A stretch of 64,000 nucleotides of DNA from Mycobacterium sp. (GTDB lineage: Bacteria > Actinomycetota > Actinomycetes > Mycobacteriales > Mycobacteriaceae). The stretch covers positions 1 to 64,000 of the forward strand of contig NZ_SCRH01000046.1 in the NCBI RefSeq assembly GCF_004298145.1, in the 5' to 3' direction. The position numbers were made by a program, and so were the translations under genes. Below are positions 42,101-49,826 of the stretch, in pieces. The notes under the pieces are model-generated. The model had not been told where the DNA came from, ran no database searches, and was given only the letters and a program-made list of their open reading frames with translations. The number at the start of each line of letters is the position of its first letter. Positions within the stretch are counted from its first letter, which is position 1.

Positions 42101-42342
42101 CGCCTCTCCTCAACGTCTAGCGCGCCCCGCTCGTATTCCTGGTCATCACAAGCGAATTGGGTGGTTGTGAAGTTCCAGCAGTCTTTGCCGGGAACGGGCA
42201 GGCGAGCGGGCAGGTCCATGTGAACCTCGACTGTAGACCTCGCGGATATCGGGCGGTGCAAGACTGCGCTCAGGCAATCGGAACTCAGCGGCGCGCCCCG
42301 GCGACATCGGGGCCGCCGCACCCGGAGTGGAGGAGGAAGGCA

Positions 42343-42723
42343 TTGGATCGCGAAACCTACCAGCGGGGGCTGCAAATTCGCTCCGAGGTGCTGGGTGCGG
42401 AGTACGTCGACCGTGCACTGGCCGATGCGGATGACTTCACCGGGCCCCTGCAGGACCTCGTCACCGAGTACTGCTGGGGTGCAGTGTGGGGCCGCGAGGA
42501 GCTGCCGCGCAAGACCCGCAGCATGCTCAACCTGGCGATGATCTCGGTGCTCAATCGGCCCAACGAATTACGGACGCACGTCAAAGCGGCGCTGACCAAC
42601 GGTGTCACCCGTGAGGAAATCCGCGAGATCTTGCTACAGGTGGCCATTTACGGCGGCGTGCCCGCCGCGGTCGACAGCTTTCGCATCGCGCGCGAGGCGT
42701 TCGCCGAACTGGATCGGGACTAG
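42343..42723 (+). CDS. Carboxymuconolactone decarboxylase (CMD) family protein
   Basis: 126 aa from TTG 42343, set by an AGGAGGAAGG site 2-3 nt upstream and by family length. LDRETYQRGLQIRSEVLGAE, TEYCWGAVWGREELPRKTRS, LNLAMISVLNRPNELRTHVK and LLQVAIYGGVPAAVDSFR match gamma-carboxymuconolactone decarboxylases. There is no CxxC, so it is not AhpD-like. It could act on a lactone of ring cleavage or be a diverged relative. The TAG stop is the first base of the tandem repeat that follows. Confidence 0.85.
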   Translation: MDRETYQRGLQIRSEVLGAEYVDRALADADDFTGPLQDLVTEYCWGAVWGREELPRKTRSMLNLAMISVLNRPNELRTHVKAALTNGVTREEIREILLQVAIYGGVPAAVDSFRIAREAFAELDRD

Positions 42724-42889
42724 TGGTGACCGCCAGCGCGGCGCAGCCGGGCGCAGCGGGTCGCCACCATCGGGATCAGTGGCGATCGCTAGCGCGGCGC
42801 AGCCGGGCGCAGCGGGTCGCGACCATCGAGATCAGTGGTGACCGCCAGCGCGGCGCAGCCGGGCGCAGCGGGTCGCCACCATCGGGATC
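42722..42889 (+). repeat. MIRU-like tandem repeat, 3 x 56 bp
   Basis: Three head-to-tail 56-bp units starting at 42722, 42778 and 42834, each with AGCGCGGCGCAGCCGGGCGC and ending in ACCATCG-G/A-GATC. Units 1 and 3 are almost identical; unit 2 differs at several positions (GGCGATCGCT for GGTGACCGCC). The array starts at the stop codon of the CMD gene and ends 11 nt before ATG 42901, the position typical of mycobacterial interspersed repetitive units between genes of an operon. Because 56 is not a multiple of 3, units are read in different frames. Confidence 0.85.
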
Positions 42890-42900
42890 AGGAGTTCGTC

Positions 42901-43794
42901 ATGGAGGTCGGGTTCATCGGGTTGGGAAATATGGGCTTTCCCATGGCACGCCGCCTTATTCAAGAAGAGCACGAGGTCGTTGCCTTCGATACGCGCAGCT
43001 CGGCACTCGAGCGCATCGTCGCCCTGGGGGCCCGCCCCGCGTCGTCGCCCAAAGAGGTTGCCGATGGCGCCGAAACGGTGCTGGCCAGCCTTCCCACGCC
43101 GGGCGTGTCCCTCGAGGTGGCGACCGGCGCGGCAGGCGTCATCGAAGGCGCACGGATTAAGCGCTATGTCGACTTGTCCACTGTCGGCAGGCAAATGGCG
43201 ATGCAGATCCATGGCCTTCTTGCCGAGCACAACATCGTGAGGATCGACAGCCCGGTCAGCGGCGGCGTCGGCGGGGCCGAGAAGGGGACGCTGGCACTCA
43301 TGGTGTCGGGTCCACGCAGCGAATTCGACGTCATACGAACGGCGCTCGAAGCCCTCGGCCGGCCCCTGTACGTCGGGGACAAACCCGGCTCGGCACAAAC
43401 GATGAAGCTGGCCAACAACATCTTGGCGGCCAACGTCCTGGCCGCAACGGCCGAAGTGGTCGTCATGGGAGTCAAAGCCGGGCTCGACCCCGGCGTGATG
43501 ATCGAGGTACTCAACGCGGGGTCGGGCGCGACGAGCGCAAGCCGCGACAAGTTTCCCCGCGCGATTCTGCCGCGCACCTTCGATTACGGCTTTGCCACCG
43601 GTCTGATGGTCAAAGATGTGCGCCTGTATCTCGAGGAGGCGAAGGCGCTGGGCGCGCCCGCCGAGGTTGCCGAGACGATCGCCCGGCTGTGGGAGGCCGT
43701 GGCGCGCGATGAAGGGCCCGATTCCGATTTCACGACGGTGATCAAGCCGTTCGAGAGGGCCGCCGGAGTCACGGTGGGCCCGTCCCTCGCCTGA
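42901..43794 (+). CDS. NAD(P)-dependent beta-hydroxyacid dehydrogenase (3-HIBADH family)
   Basis: 297 aa, ATG 42901 behind CAGGAG. Rossmann motif GFIGLGNMGFPMA, substrate loop DSPVSGGVGGAEKGTL, catalytic Lys in GSAQTMKLANNI and a C-terminal FATGLMVKDVRLYLEEA. Oxidises 3-hydroxyacids (3-hydroxyisobutyrate, tartronate semialdehyde and similar). Follows the CMD gene across the MIRU-like repeat and is probably co-transcribed with it. Two further family members lie at 56949-58584. Confidence 0.88.
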   Translation: MEVGFIGLGNMGFPMARRLIQEEHEVVAFDTRSSALERIVALGARPASSPKEVADGAETVLASLPTPGVSLEVATGAAGVIEGARIKRYVDLSTVGRQMAMQIHGLLAEHNIVRIDSPVSGGVGGAEKGTLALMVSGPRSEFDVIRTALEALGRPLYVGDKPGSAQTMKLANNILAANVLAATAEVVVMGVKAGLDPGVMIEVLNAGSGATSASRDKFPRAILPRTFDYGFATGLMVKDVRLYLEEAKALGAPAEVAETIARLWEAVARDEGPDSDFTTVIKPFERAAGVTVGPSLA

Positions 43795-44086
43795 CCCGCC
43801 GCGCCGACCGCCATGCCGGGCGTCATGTTCGATCGCCATTGTCGGACGTCATGTTCGGACGTCATGGCGTAAAGCGATGGCGGATCCGACCCCTCACCAA
43901 CCCGGAGAATGGTATTATCCAGATTGAAGAACGATACTTACCTAGAAGCCCACAAAATGCCCGTTACCAGCGGTAATGAATAAACGAAACGCTTACCGAA
44001 AACCCATTGATTGACCGCTCAGGAAAATGTTAGATTGGCTATTCACATGACGTCGCACGGCCCACTTTGGCCGCCGGAGCCGAAGG
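43795..44086. other. 292-nt AT-richer gap with repeats and operator-like sites
   Basis: Non-coding and clearly less GC-rich than its surroundings from about 43900. Its first part has CGTCATGTTCG twice (43821-43831, 43847-43857) and CGTCATGGCG (43860-43869). It then holds the operator-like site 43905-43919 and TTACC-AGC-GGTAA (43964-43976), with further TTACC copies near 43938 and 43993. It is the promoter region of the amidohydrolase operon and appears to carry more than one regulatory site. Confidence 0.5.
43905..43919 (+). promoter_or_regulatory. GAGAAT-type operator upstream of amidohydrolase operon
   Basis: GAGAATGGTATTATC matches the 6-3-6 repeat at 11 of 12 arm positions. It contains TATTAT preceded by TGG, a good extended -10 box on the plus strand. 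It lies 167 nt before GTG 44087, farther than the other copies, which implies a long leader or an additional promoter. Confidence 0.6.
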
Positions 44087-45187
44087 GTGGCTCTCGTGAT
44101 CGAACACGCTGACGGGACAAGCACACCGCTGATCGACGCGAGCGTGCACATCTTCTTCCCGTCCAACAAAGCGCTGCGGAACACCCTGCGCGAGCCGTTC
44201 AAGAGCCGCGGCTTCCCCGATTACGAGATGGACTGGTACGGCGCGCCCGGCGGCGAGTACGCGCCCAACACCGAGGGCCCGGACCGTCAGTACCCCGGAT
44301 CGGATCCGGAATTCGTTGCCACTGAACTGTTTACGAAACGCGGGGTGGACGTGGCCGTCCTGCATCCGATGGCCCGCGGCATCATGCCGGACCGGCACCT
44401 GGGCACCGCGCTGCACGCCGCGCACAACGAAATGATGGTGTCGAACTGGCTGGAATCCAGCCAGTTCGGCGACCGCTTCCGCGGCACCATCCGGGTCAAC
44501 CCCGACGACATCCCTGGCGCGCTGCGCGAGATCGAGAGATGGCGTTCCCATCCGCGCGTGGTTCAGATCGGCGTCCCGCTGCAATCCCGCGAGCTGTACG
44601 GCAAACCGCAGTTCTGGCCGATCTGGGAAGCCGCGGTCGACGCCGGCCTGCCCGTTGCCGCGCACATCGAGGTCGGGTCGGGCATCGCGTTTCCGCCGAC
44701 GCCGTCGGGGAATACCCGCACTTACGAGCAGTACGTCAGCTTCATGGCGCTGAACTACCTGTATCACCTGATGAACATGATCGCCGAGGGAGTTTTCGAG
44801 CGGTTCGACGGCCTCAAGTTCGTGTGGGGCGATGGCGCCGCCGACTTCGTGACGCCGTTCATCTGGCGGATGGACACCTTCGGCCGGCCGCACCTGGAGC
44901 AGACCCCGTGGTCCCCGCGGATCCCCAGCGATTACCTGCCCGGACACGTGTATTTCGTTCAGGGCAGCCTCGACGGCCCCGGCGACACCGAGTTCGCCGG
45001 CGAATGGTTCGGCTTCACCGGTAAAGACGACATGGTGATGTTCGGGTCCAGCTATCCGCACTGGCAGTGCGGCGACATCACCAAGCTGCCCAGCGCGCTG
45101 TCCGCCGAGCAGCGCGAGAAGTTGTGCTGGCGCAACGCGGCGCAGCTCTACGGCATAGACATCCCCGCCGGGGTGGGCGCACAGTAG
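44087..45187 (+). CDS. Amidohydrolase-2 family metal-dependent hydrolase
   Basis: 366 aa from GTG 44087 (GTG 44096 also possible). Family marks: LIDASVHIFFPSNKALR (metal DxxxH), HPMARGIMPDRHLGTALHAA, VAAHIEVGSG (metal His), KFVWGDGAADF and MFGSSYPHWQCGD with the conserved S-x-Y-P-H-W block. First of a co-directional run: amidohydrolase, amidohydrolase, Rieske, alpha/beta hydrolase. The similar pair and the ring-hydroxylation-type neighbours suggest hydrolysis or decarboxylation of a ring-derived intermediate. Substrate unknown. Confidence 0.86.
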   Translation: MALVIEHADGTSTPLIDASVHIFFPSNKALRNTLREPFKSRGFPDYEMDWYGAPGGEYAPNTEGPDRQYPGSDPEFVATELFTKRGVDVAVLHPMARGIMPDRHLGTALHAAHNEMMVSNWLESSQFGDRFRGTIRVNPDDIPGALREIERWRSHPRVVQIGVPLQSRELYGKPQFWPIWEAAVDAGLPVAAHIEVGSGIAFPPTPSGNTRTYEQYVSFMALNYLYHLMNMIAEGVFERFDGLKFVWGDGAADFVTPFIWRMDTFGRPHLEQTPWSPRIPSDYLPGHVYFVQGSLDGPGDTEFAGEWFGFTGKDDMVMFGSSYPHWQCGDITKLPSALSAEQREKLCWRNAAQLYGIDIPAGVGAQ

Positions 45188-45216
45188 AAGTAAGACGTGA
45201 GACTGAGGAGTTTCAG

Positions 45217-46362
45217 ATGACGTTGACCCATTCTCAGGAGCGGCTTCCCGCCGCCGAGCGCATAGCCGTCCGGTGCGTCGACTCGGACGTCCACCCGGCA
45301 CCCAAGCGCGGAGAGCTCCTCCCGTACATCCCCGAGCCCTGGCGCAGCAAGTACTTCCTCACTCGCAACGTGGGTGAGCAGATCTACTACGACGCTCCGG
45401 ACTACGCGCACTCCTACGCGATGCGGGTGGACTCCTTCCCCGCCAACGGCGAGTTCCCTTGCAGCGACCCGGACATGGCGTTTCGCCAACTGATCATGGA
45501 GGCCGGCTCGGACATCGCGATCCTGGAACCGGCGGCCTACCCGGCGCGCATTCCTGAAGCGCAGCACGCGATGTCGAGCGCGTTGAACGACTGGCAGGCC
45601 AATCACTGGCTGGACAGCCACAACAACTGGCACGCGCGGTGGCGCGGCTCGATTTGCGCCGCCATCGAAGATCCCGAAGCGTCCGTGCGCGAGATCGAGC
45701 GTTGGGCCGGACATCCCTACATGGCGCAGATTCTGATCAAGGCCGAACCGCGGCCATCATGGGGCAATCCCAAATACGACCCGATCTGGGCGGCCGCCAC
45801 CAAACACGACATCACCGTGAGCTGCCACCTGTCGCGCAGCCAGTTCGATGAGCTACCCATCCCGCCGGTGGGATTCCCCAGCTACAACCACGACTTCATG
45901 GTGACCTACTCGCTGCTCGCCGCCAACCAGGTGATGAGCCTGATCTTCGACGGCGTCTTCGACCGGTTCCCGACGCTGCGGATCGTCTTCGTCGAGCACG
46001 CGTTCAGCTGGATCCTGCCGCTGATGTGGCGCATGGACTCGATCTACGAAGCACGCAAGTCGTGGGTCGACATCAAACGCAAGCCCTCCGAATACGTCAA
46101 GGACCACATCAAGTTCACCACGCAGCCGCTGGACTACCCCGAAGACAAGACCGAGCTACGCCGCGCGCTGGAATGGATGGAGTGCGAGAAGATCCTGCTC
46201 TTCTCCTCGGACTACCCGCACTGGACGTTCGATGACCCCCGCTGGTTGGTCAAGCACCTCCCCAAGGCGGCCCGCGACGCGGTGATGTACAAAAACGGCA
46301 TCGCGACTTACCACCTGCCCGAAACCGTTCCGGTTCTCGAGGGTCAGACCCGGGTGCTCTGA
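45217..46362 (+). CDS. Amidohydrolase-2 family metal-dependent hydrolase
   Basis: 381 aa, ATG 45217 behind GAGGAG. CVDSDVHPAPKRGEL carries the metal motif; ALNDWQANHWLDSHNNWHAR, VSCHLSRSQFD, IVFVEHAFSWILPLMWRMDS and LFSSDYPHWTFDDPRW follow the family order. Diverged paralogue of the gene just upstream and of the one at 8415-9605. It may form a hetero-oligomer with its neighbour or act on the next intermediate (inference). The Rieske gene begins one nucleotide after its stop. Confidence 0.87.
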   Translation: MTLTHSQERLPAAERIAVRCVDSDVHPAPKRGELLPYIPEPWRSKYFLTRNVGEQIYYDAPDYAHSYAMRVDSFPANGEFPCSDPDMAFRQLIMEAGSDIAILEPAAYPARIPEAQHAMSSALNDWQANHWLDSHNNWHARWRGSICAAIEDPEASVREIERWAGHPYMAQILIKAEPRPSWGNPKYDPIWAAATKHDITVSCHLSRSQFDELPIPPVGFPSYNHDFMVTYSLLAANQVMSLIFDGVFDRFPTLRIVFVEHAFSWILPLMWRMDSIYEARKSWVDIKRKPSEYVKDHIKFTTQPLDYPEDKTELRRALEWMECEKILLFSSDYPHWTFDDPRWLVKHLPKAARDAVMYKNGIATYHLPETVPVLEGQTRVL

Positions 46363-46363
46363 A

Positions 46364-46777
46364 TTGACGACCAGCGAAGAAGGGGCAACCACGCGGCGCC
46401 CCGAGCCCCGTCTCGCCCAGGGCCGCGAGCATGTCGTCGCCACGGTGGACGAAATCCCGCCGGGCACACACAAACTGGTGCCGATTGGACGTCACGGCGT
46501 CGGCGTCTACAACGTCAACGGCACGTTCTACGCCATCGCAAATTACTGCCCCCACCAGGGCGGGCCGTTGTGTTCGGGACGAACCCGGGGACGCACGATC
46601 GTCGACGAGACCGCTCCGGGTGACGCGATCATGGTCCGCGACCTGGAATTCATCTACTGCCCTTGGCACCAATGGGGTTTCGAGCTGGCGACCGGCACCA
46701 CCGCGGTCAAGCCCGAATGGAGTATCCGCACCTACCCGGTGCGTGTCGTCGGCAACGACGTGTTGGTACAGGCCTAA
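46364..46777 (+). CDS. Rieske [2Fe-2S] ferredoxin-type protein
   Basis: 137 aa from TTG 46364, one base after the preceding stop. The Rieske motif is complete: CPHQGGPLC and YCPWHQWGFEL (C-x-H, then C-x2-H) in a C-terminal beta-sandwich (VGVYNVNGTFYAIANYCPHQ region). No catalytic iron domain follows, so it is an electron carrier or small Rieske subunit rather than an oxygenase alpha subunit. Probably supplies electrons for a reaction in this operon; no matching oxygenase is encoded here. Confidence 0.9.
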   Translation: MTTSEEGATTRRPEPRLAQGREHVVATVDEIPPGTHKLVPIGRHGVGVYNVNGTFYAIANYCPHQGGPLCSGRTRGRTIVDETAPGDAIMVRDLEFIYCPWHQWGFELATGTTAVKPEWSIRTYPVRVVGNDVLVQA

Positions 46778-46792
46778 CTACAGGAGAATCGG

Positions 46793-47659
46793 GTGCCTTC
46801 AATCGAGATCAACGGGGGAAATGTCGTCTACGAAATCCTCGGTGACTCCGGCGATCTCATTGCCCTGACGCCGGGGGGGCGGTTCAGCATGGAGATTCCC
46901 GGCCTACGCCCGCTGGCCGAAGCCCTGGCCGCCGGTGGCTATCGGGTGCTCCTGTGGGACCGGCCCAATTGCGGCGCCTCGGACGTGCAGTTCTACGGGC
47001 AGAGCGAGTCCCACATGCGCGCCGAGACGCTGCACAAGCTGGTGACGGGTCTGGGCTTCGAGCGCTGCATTCTCGCCGGAGGCTCCGGCGGGGCAAGGGA
47101 TTCCATGCTGACCACGATCCTCTACCCCGAGATGGTCACCAAGCTCGTGGTGTGGAACATCGTCGGCGGCATCTACGGCACCTTCGTGCTCGGCTCCTTC
47201 TACATCGTCCCCAGCATTCTCGCGGTGCGAGGTACCGGAATGGACGGCGTGGTCAAGATCCAGGAATGGCGCGAGCGCATCGAGGAAAACCCGGACAACA
47301 AGCAGCGGTTCCTCGACTTCGACTCCGACGAGTTCCTCAAGGTCATGCTGCGCTGGCTGGGCGCATTCGTTTCCAAGCCGGGACAGACGATTCCGGGCGT
47401 CGAGGACGAGATGTTCGACCGAATCAAGGTTCCCACGTTGATCATTCGTGGCGGCGAGAACGACATGGATCACCCTAAGCGCACGTCGCTGGAGGTCAGT
47501 TGCTTGATCAAGGGGTCAAAGCTCATTGATCCTCCCTGGCCCGAGGACGCCTGGGAGCGCGCGGCCGAAGACCGCGCCGCGGGCAGGGTGCAGCATTTCA
47601 ACATGTTCGACACGTGGGTGCAGGCGGCGCCCGCGATCCTCGAATTCCTGGGTTCGTAA
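46793..47659 (+). CDS. Alpha/beta-hydrolase
   Basis: 288 aa, start GTG 46793 with CAGGAGA upstream. Nucleophile elbow GGSGGARDS (Ser in G-x-S-x-G-A), oxyanion region LTPGGRFSMEIPGLRPL, LLWDRPNCGASD, PTLIIRGGENDMDHP supplying the acid, and the catalytic His probably in RVQHFNMFDTW. Resembles C-C bond or ester hydrolases such as those acting after ring cleavage. It is the last gene of the 44.1-47.7 kb run. Confidence 0.85.
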   Translation: MPSIEINGGNVVYEILGDSGDLIALTPGGRFSMEIPGLRPLAEALAAGGYRVLLWDRPNCGASDVQFYGQSESHMRAETLHKLVTGLGFERCILAGGSGGARDSMLTTILYPEMVTKLVVWNIVGGIYGTFVLGSFYIVPSILAVRGTGMDGVVKIQEWRERIEENPDNKQRFLDFDSDEFLKVMLRWLGAFVSKPGQTIPGVEDEMFDRIKVPTLIIRGGENDMDHPKRTSLEVSCLIKGSKLIDPPWPEDAWERAAEDRAAGRVQHFNMFDTWVQAAPAILEFLGS

Positions 47660-47685
47660 TGGCGCTACGTCGTATTTTGAGATTC

Positions 47686-48159
47686 CTACCTGGTGCGAAT
47701 GTGGACCTCGCAGTTGAGCGACGACTCCAGCGCTGTGTGCACCCGGCTCTCCGGGATGCGTTCGAGGTCCTCTTCTCGCAGCGTCACGTACACGATGTCG
47801 AAACCGTCATCGTCGGGCATCCGGTCGATGTCACCGGTCAGCCCGAACGCGGACAGCACACCACGCGCGTCGTCGTCGGTCCCGCGGCTGACAAACGTGA
47901 TCACACCCGGGGCTGGGGTGGTACTGAACGCGTTGGCGCACAGATCGATTGCGGTGGTTTGGGCCGTGTTACCGTCCTCGGCCGCAATCAGCAGTTCAAC
48001 CTCGCGGCGGCGAACCGGCATGGTGGCGAGGTCGTTTTTGACCACGTCGGCGCCGGCCGCGGCCGCGAGCTTGTGGAGAGCTGCCATGCCGTCACGTAAT
48101 TGCGCGGGCGTGAGCCCGCTTTCCGGGTCGACGTTGACACGCACCACCGCAGTTCGCAT
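47686..48159 (-). CDS. Conserved hypothetical protein
   Basis: 157 aa from ATG 48159 (MRTAVVRVNVDPESGLTPAQ). No signal peptide, membrane helix or cofactor motif. Alternating strands and helices (LHKLAAAAGADVVKNDLATM, VELLIAAEDGNTAQTTAIDL, FDIVYVTLREEDLERI) suggest a compact alpha/beta fold. The long upstream frame is antisense to the NuoF-like gene and not credible. Divergent from the NuoF-like gene by 36 nt, so they share a promoter region. Function unknown. Confidence 0.65.
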   Translation of the reverse strand: MRTAVVRVNVDPESGLTPAQLRDGMAALHKLAAAAGADVVKNDLATMPVRRREVELLIAAEDGNTAQTTAIDLCANAFSTTPAPGVITFVSRGTDDDARGVLSAFGLTGDIDRMPDDDGFDIVYVTLREEDLERIPESRVHTALESSLNCEVHIRTR

Positions 48160-48195
48160 GTCTGCAAGACTAACTAAGACGATGGCAGGCCAGCT

Positions 48196-49506
48196 TTGAA
48201 CACCACCCGGTCCGCAACCATCACCGCCATCCCCGCCGGGGGCACACCGCGGCTGCTGTCCGAGCGGTCCGGTCAAACACGCGAAGACCTCGCGTCGTAT
48301 CGACAGCTCGGTGGCTATCACCCACTCACCGATGCCGATGCGTTGCTGAGCGAAGTCGAATCCGGCGGGTTGGTCGGCCGCGGCGGAGCGGCCTTTCCGC
48401 TCGCGGTGAAGCTGCGCACGGTGCGCGATAACGGACGCCTGATGGCGGACATCGGTCGCCCCGTCGTCGTCGCGAATGGCGAAGAGGGGGAGCCGGCGTC
48501 GATCAAGGACCGCTGGCTGCTGCGCAACCGCCCCCACCTGGTCCTGGACGGACTGCGATTGGCCGCGACGATCGTTGCCGCCGACCGTGCCTACATCTAT
48601 GTGTCGGACCCGGAATCGGCGCACAGCGTCGAAACCGCGCTTGGCGAGCTGGATCCCGACACACTCGGCGTGACGACCGCCATGTTGACGGTGCCGGCCG
48701 GCTACGTGGCCGGCGAGGAGACCGCCGCCGTCCGCGCGATCAACGGCGGCCCGGCCAAGCCAACGGACAAGCCGCCGCGCCCATTCGAGGCGGGTGTCGA
48801 TGAGCGACCCACCTTGGTGAGCAATGTCGAGACCTTGGCCAACCTGCCCTACCTGCAGCGCCACGGCTCGGCGGCGTTTCGCGCGCAGGGCACATCGCTG
48901 TCGCCGGGCACCTTCCTTGCCACCATCACCGGCGCGGGGCGGCCACCGGTACTCTACGAGCTTCCCCACGGCTTGCCGTTCACCGAATTGCTTGCCCTGC
49001 ACGGTGTTCCGGCCGACCAGGTGCGGGGCGCGCTGATGGGCGGCTATTTCGCCGGCCTGCTCAACCGCGCTGTGCTGGAGACAACCCTGGACCACGAGAC
49101 GATGCGACGTGTCGGCAGCGGCCTGGGCTGCGGCGCGATTTCGGTCATCACCGAGGACTGCCCCGTGGCGGTGGCGGCCTCGGTGCTCGCCTACTTTGAC
49201 CGCGAAAACGCCGGCCAGTGCGGATCGTGCTTCAACGGGACGGCGGCGATGGCTGCGGTCGGCGGCGCCCTGCGTGACGGCACGGCGACGACAGACGATG
49301 TCGAGCGGTTGCGCCGCTGGTCGGTGGTGCTGCGCGGACGTGGGGCCTGCGCGACCCTCGATGCCGCCACCAATGTGGCCGCCAGCCTGCTCGATCAGTT
49401 CCCGGACGAAGTCGGTGTGCACCTCAACGGCGCTTGCCCGGATTGCACCCGCGGCGCATTCCGCGCCGACCGTCCCTACGAGGCGGAGGCGGTGAGTCAC
49501 ACATGA
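48196..49506 (+). CDS. NuoF-like NADH-dependent flavoprotein (SLBB domain)
   Basis: 436 aa, start TTG 48196. NADH/FMN region: GLVGRGGAAFPLAVKLRTVR, VVVANGEEGEPASIKDRWLL, PHLVLDGLRLAA. SLBB-like middle (GAGRPPVLYELPHGLPFTEL) and a C-terminal helical domain with GQCGSCFNGTAAM and GACATLDAA. The third Cys of the usual CxxCxxC is Gly, so the 4Fe-4S site looks incomplete. It overlaps the ferredoxin gene (ATGA), suggesting an NADH:ferredoxin reductase that feeds the acyl-CoA dehydrogenase, Rieske or P450 systems. A Complex I role is unlikely because no other nuo genes are present. Confidence 0.83.
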   Translation: MNTTRSATITAIPAGGTPRLLSERSGQTREDLASYRQLGGYHPLTDADALLSEVESGGLVGRGGAAFPLAVKLRTVRDNGRLMADIGRPVVVANGEEGEPASIKDRWLLRNRPHLVLDGLRLAATIVAADRAYIYVSDPESAHSVETALGELDPDTLGVTTAMLTVPAGYVAGEETAAVRAINGGPAKPTDKPPRPFEAGVDERPTLVSNVETLANLPYLQRHGSAAFRAQGTSLSPGTFLATITGAGRPPVLYELPHGLPFTELLALHGVPADQVRGALMGGYFAGLLNRAVLETTLDHETMRRVGSGLGCGAISVITEDCPVAVAASVLAYFDRENAGQCGSCFNGTAAMAAVGGALRDGTATTDDVERLRRWSVVLRGRGACATLDAATNVAASLLDQFPDEVGVHLNGACPDCTRGAFRADRPYEAEAVSHT

Positions 49507-49799
49507 AAATCCGGCTGGACCGCACCGTTTGCGACGGCTTCGGTATTTGCGCCAAACACGCGCCGGGTTACTTCTCGCTGGATGACTGGGGGTACGCGTC
49601 CCTCATCGGGGACGGCACGGTGGCGGAGGCGGACCGCGATGCGGTCATGCGGGCGCTCCTGGACTGCCCGGTGCACGCCATCACCGAAATCGGTGATCGC
49701 ACCTCCCGCGCCGCTGCGCCGCCACTCACCGACGCCGAGGATCCGGCCGAGAACCTCAAAACCGAAGAGAACGAGGCCGAGTGGGGCTTCACGCGGTGA
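49503..49799 (+). CDS. 3Fe-4S type ferredoxin with charged C-terminal extension
   Basis: 98 aa; ATG 49503 overlaps the NuoF-like stop by 4 nt. Cluster residues CDGFGIC (C-x2-F-x2-C) and DCPVHAI, with Phe at the variable position where its relatives have His or Asn. A 35-residue tail rich in Glu, Asp and Lys (LTDAEDPAENLKTEENEAE) is absent from the other three ferredoxins. Probable electron acceptor of the preceding flavoprotein; no P450 is adjacent. Confidence 0.88.
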   Translation: MKIRLDRTVCDGFGICAKHAPGYFSLDDWGYASLIGDGTVAEADRDAVMRALLDCPVHAITEIGDRTSRAAAPPLTDAEDPAENLKTEENEAEWGFTR

Positions 49800-49826
49800 A
49801 CCCCTGCGAGTCCGACACTTAAGTCC

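Noticed and set aside
42097..42240. Minus-strand open stretch whose tail (CWNFTTTQFACDDQEYERGA) looks protein-like
   Set aside because: No start signal or recognisable domain, and it overlaps promoter space of the nitroreductase gene. It may be a gene remnant, but I cannot support a call.
42722..42889. CRISPR-like array
   Set aside because: Units are contiguous 56-bp tandem copies with no unique spacers and no cas genes.
47686..49500. A 604-codon minus-strand reading frame covering the NuoF-like gene
   Set aside because: Only the last 157 codons (from ATG 48159) lie outside the NuoF-like gene and look like protein. The rest is antisense shadow.
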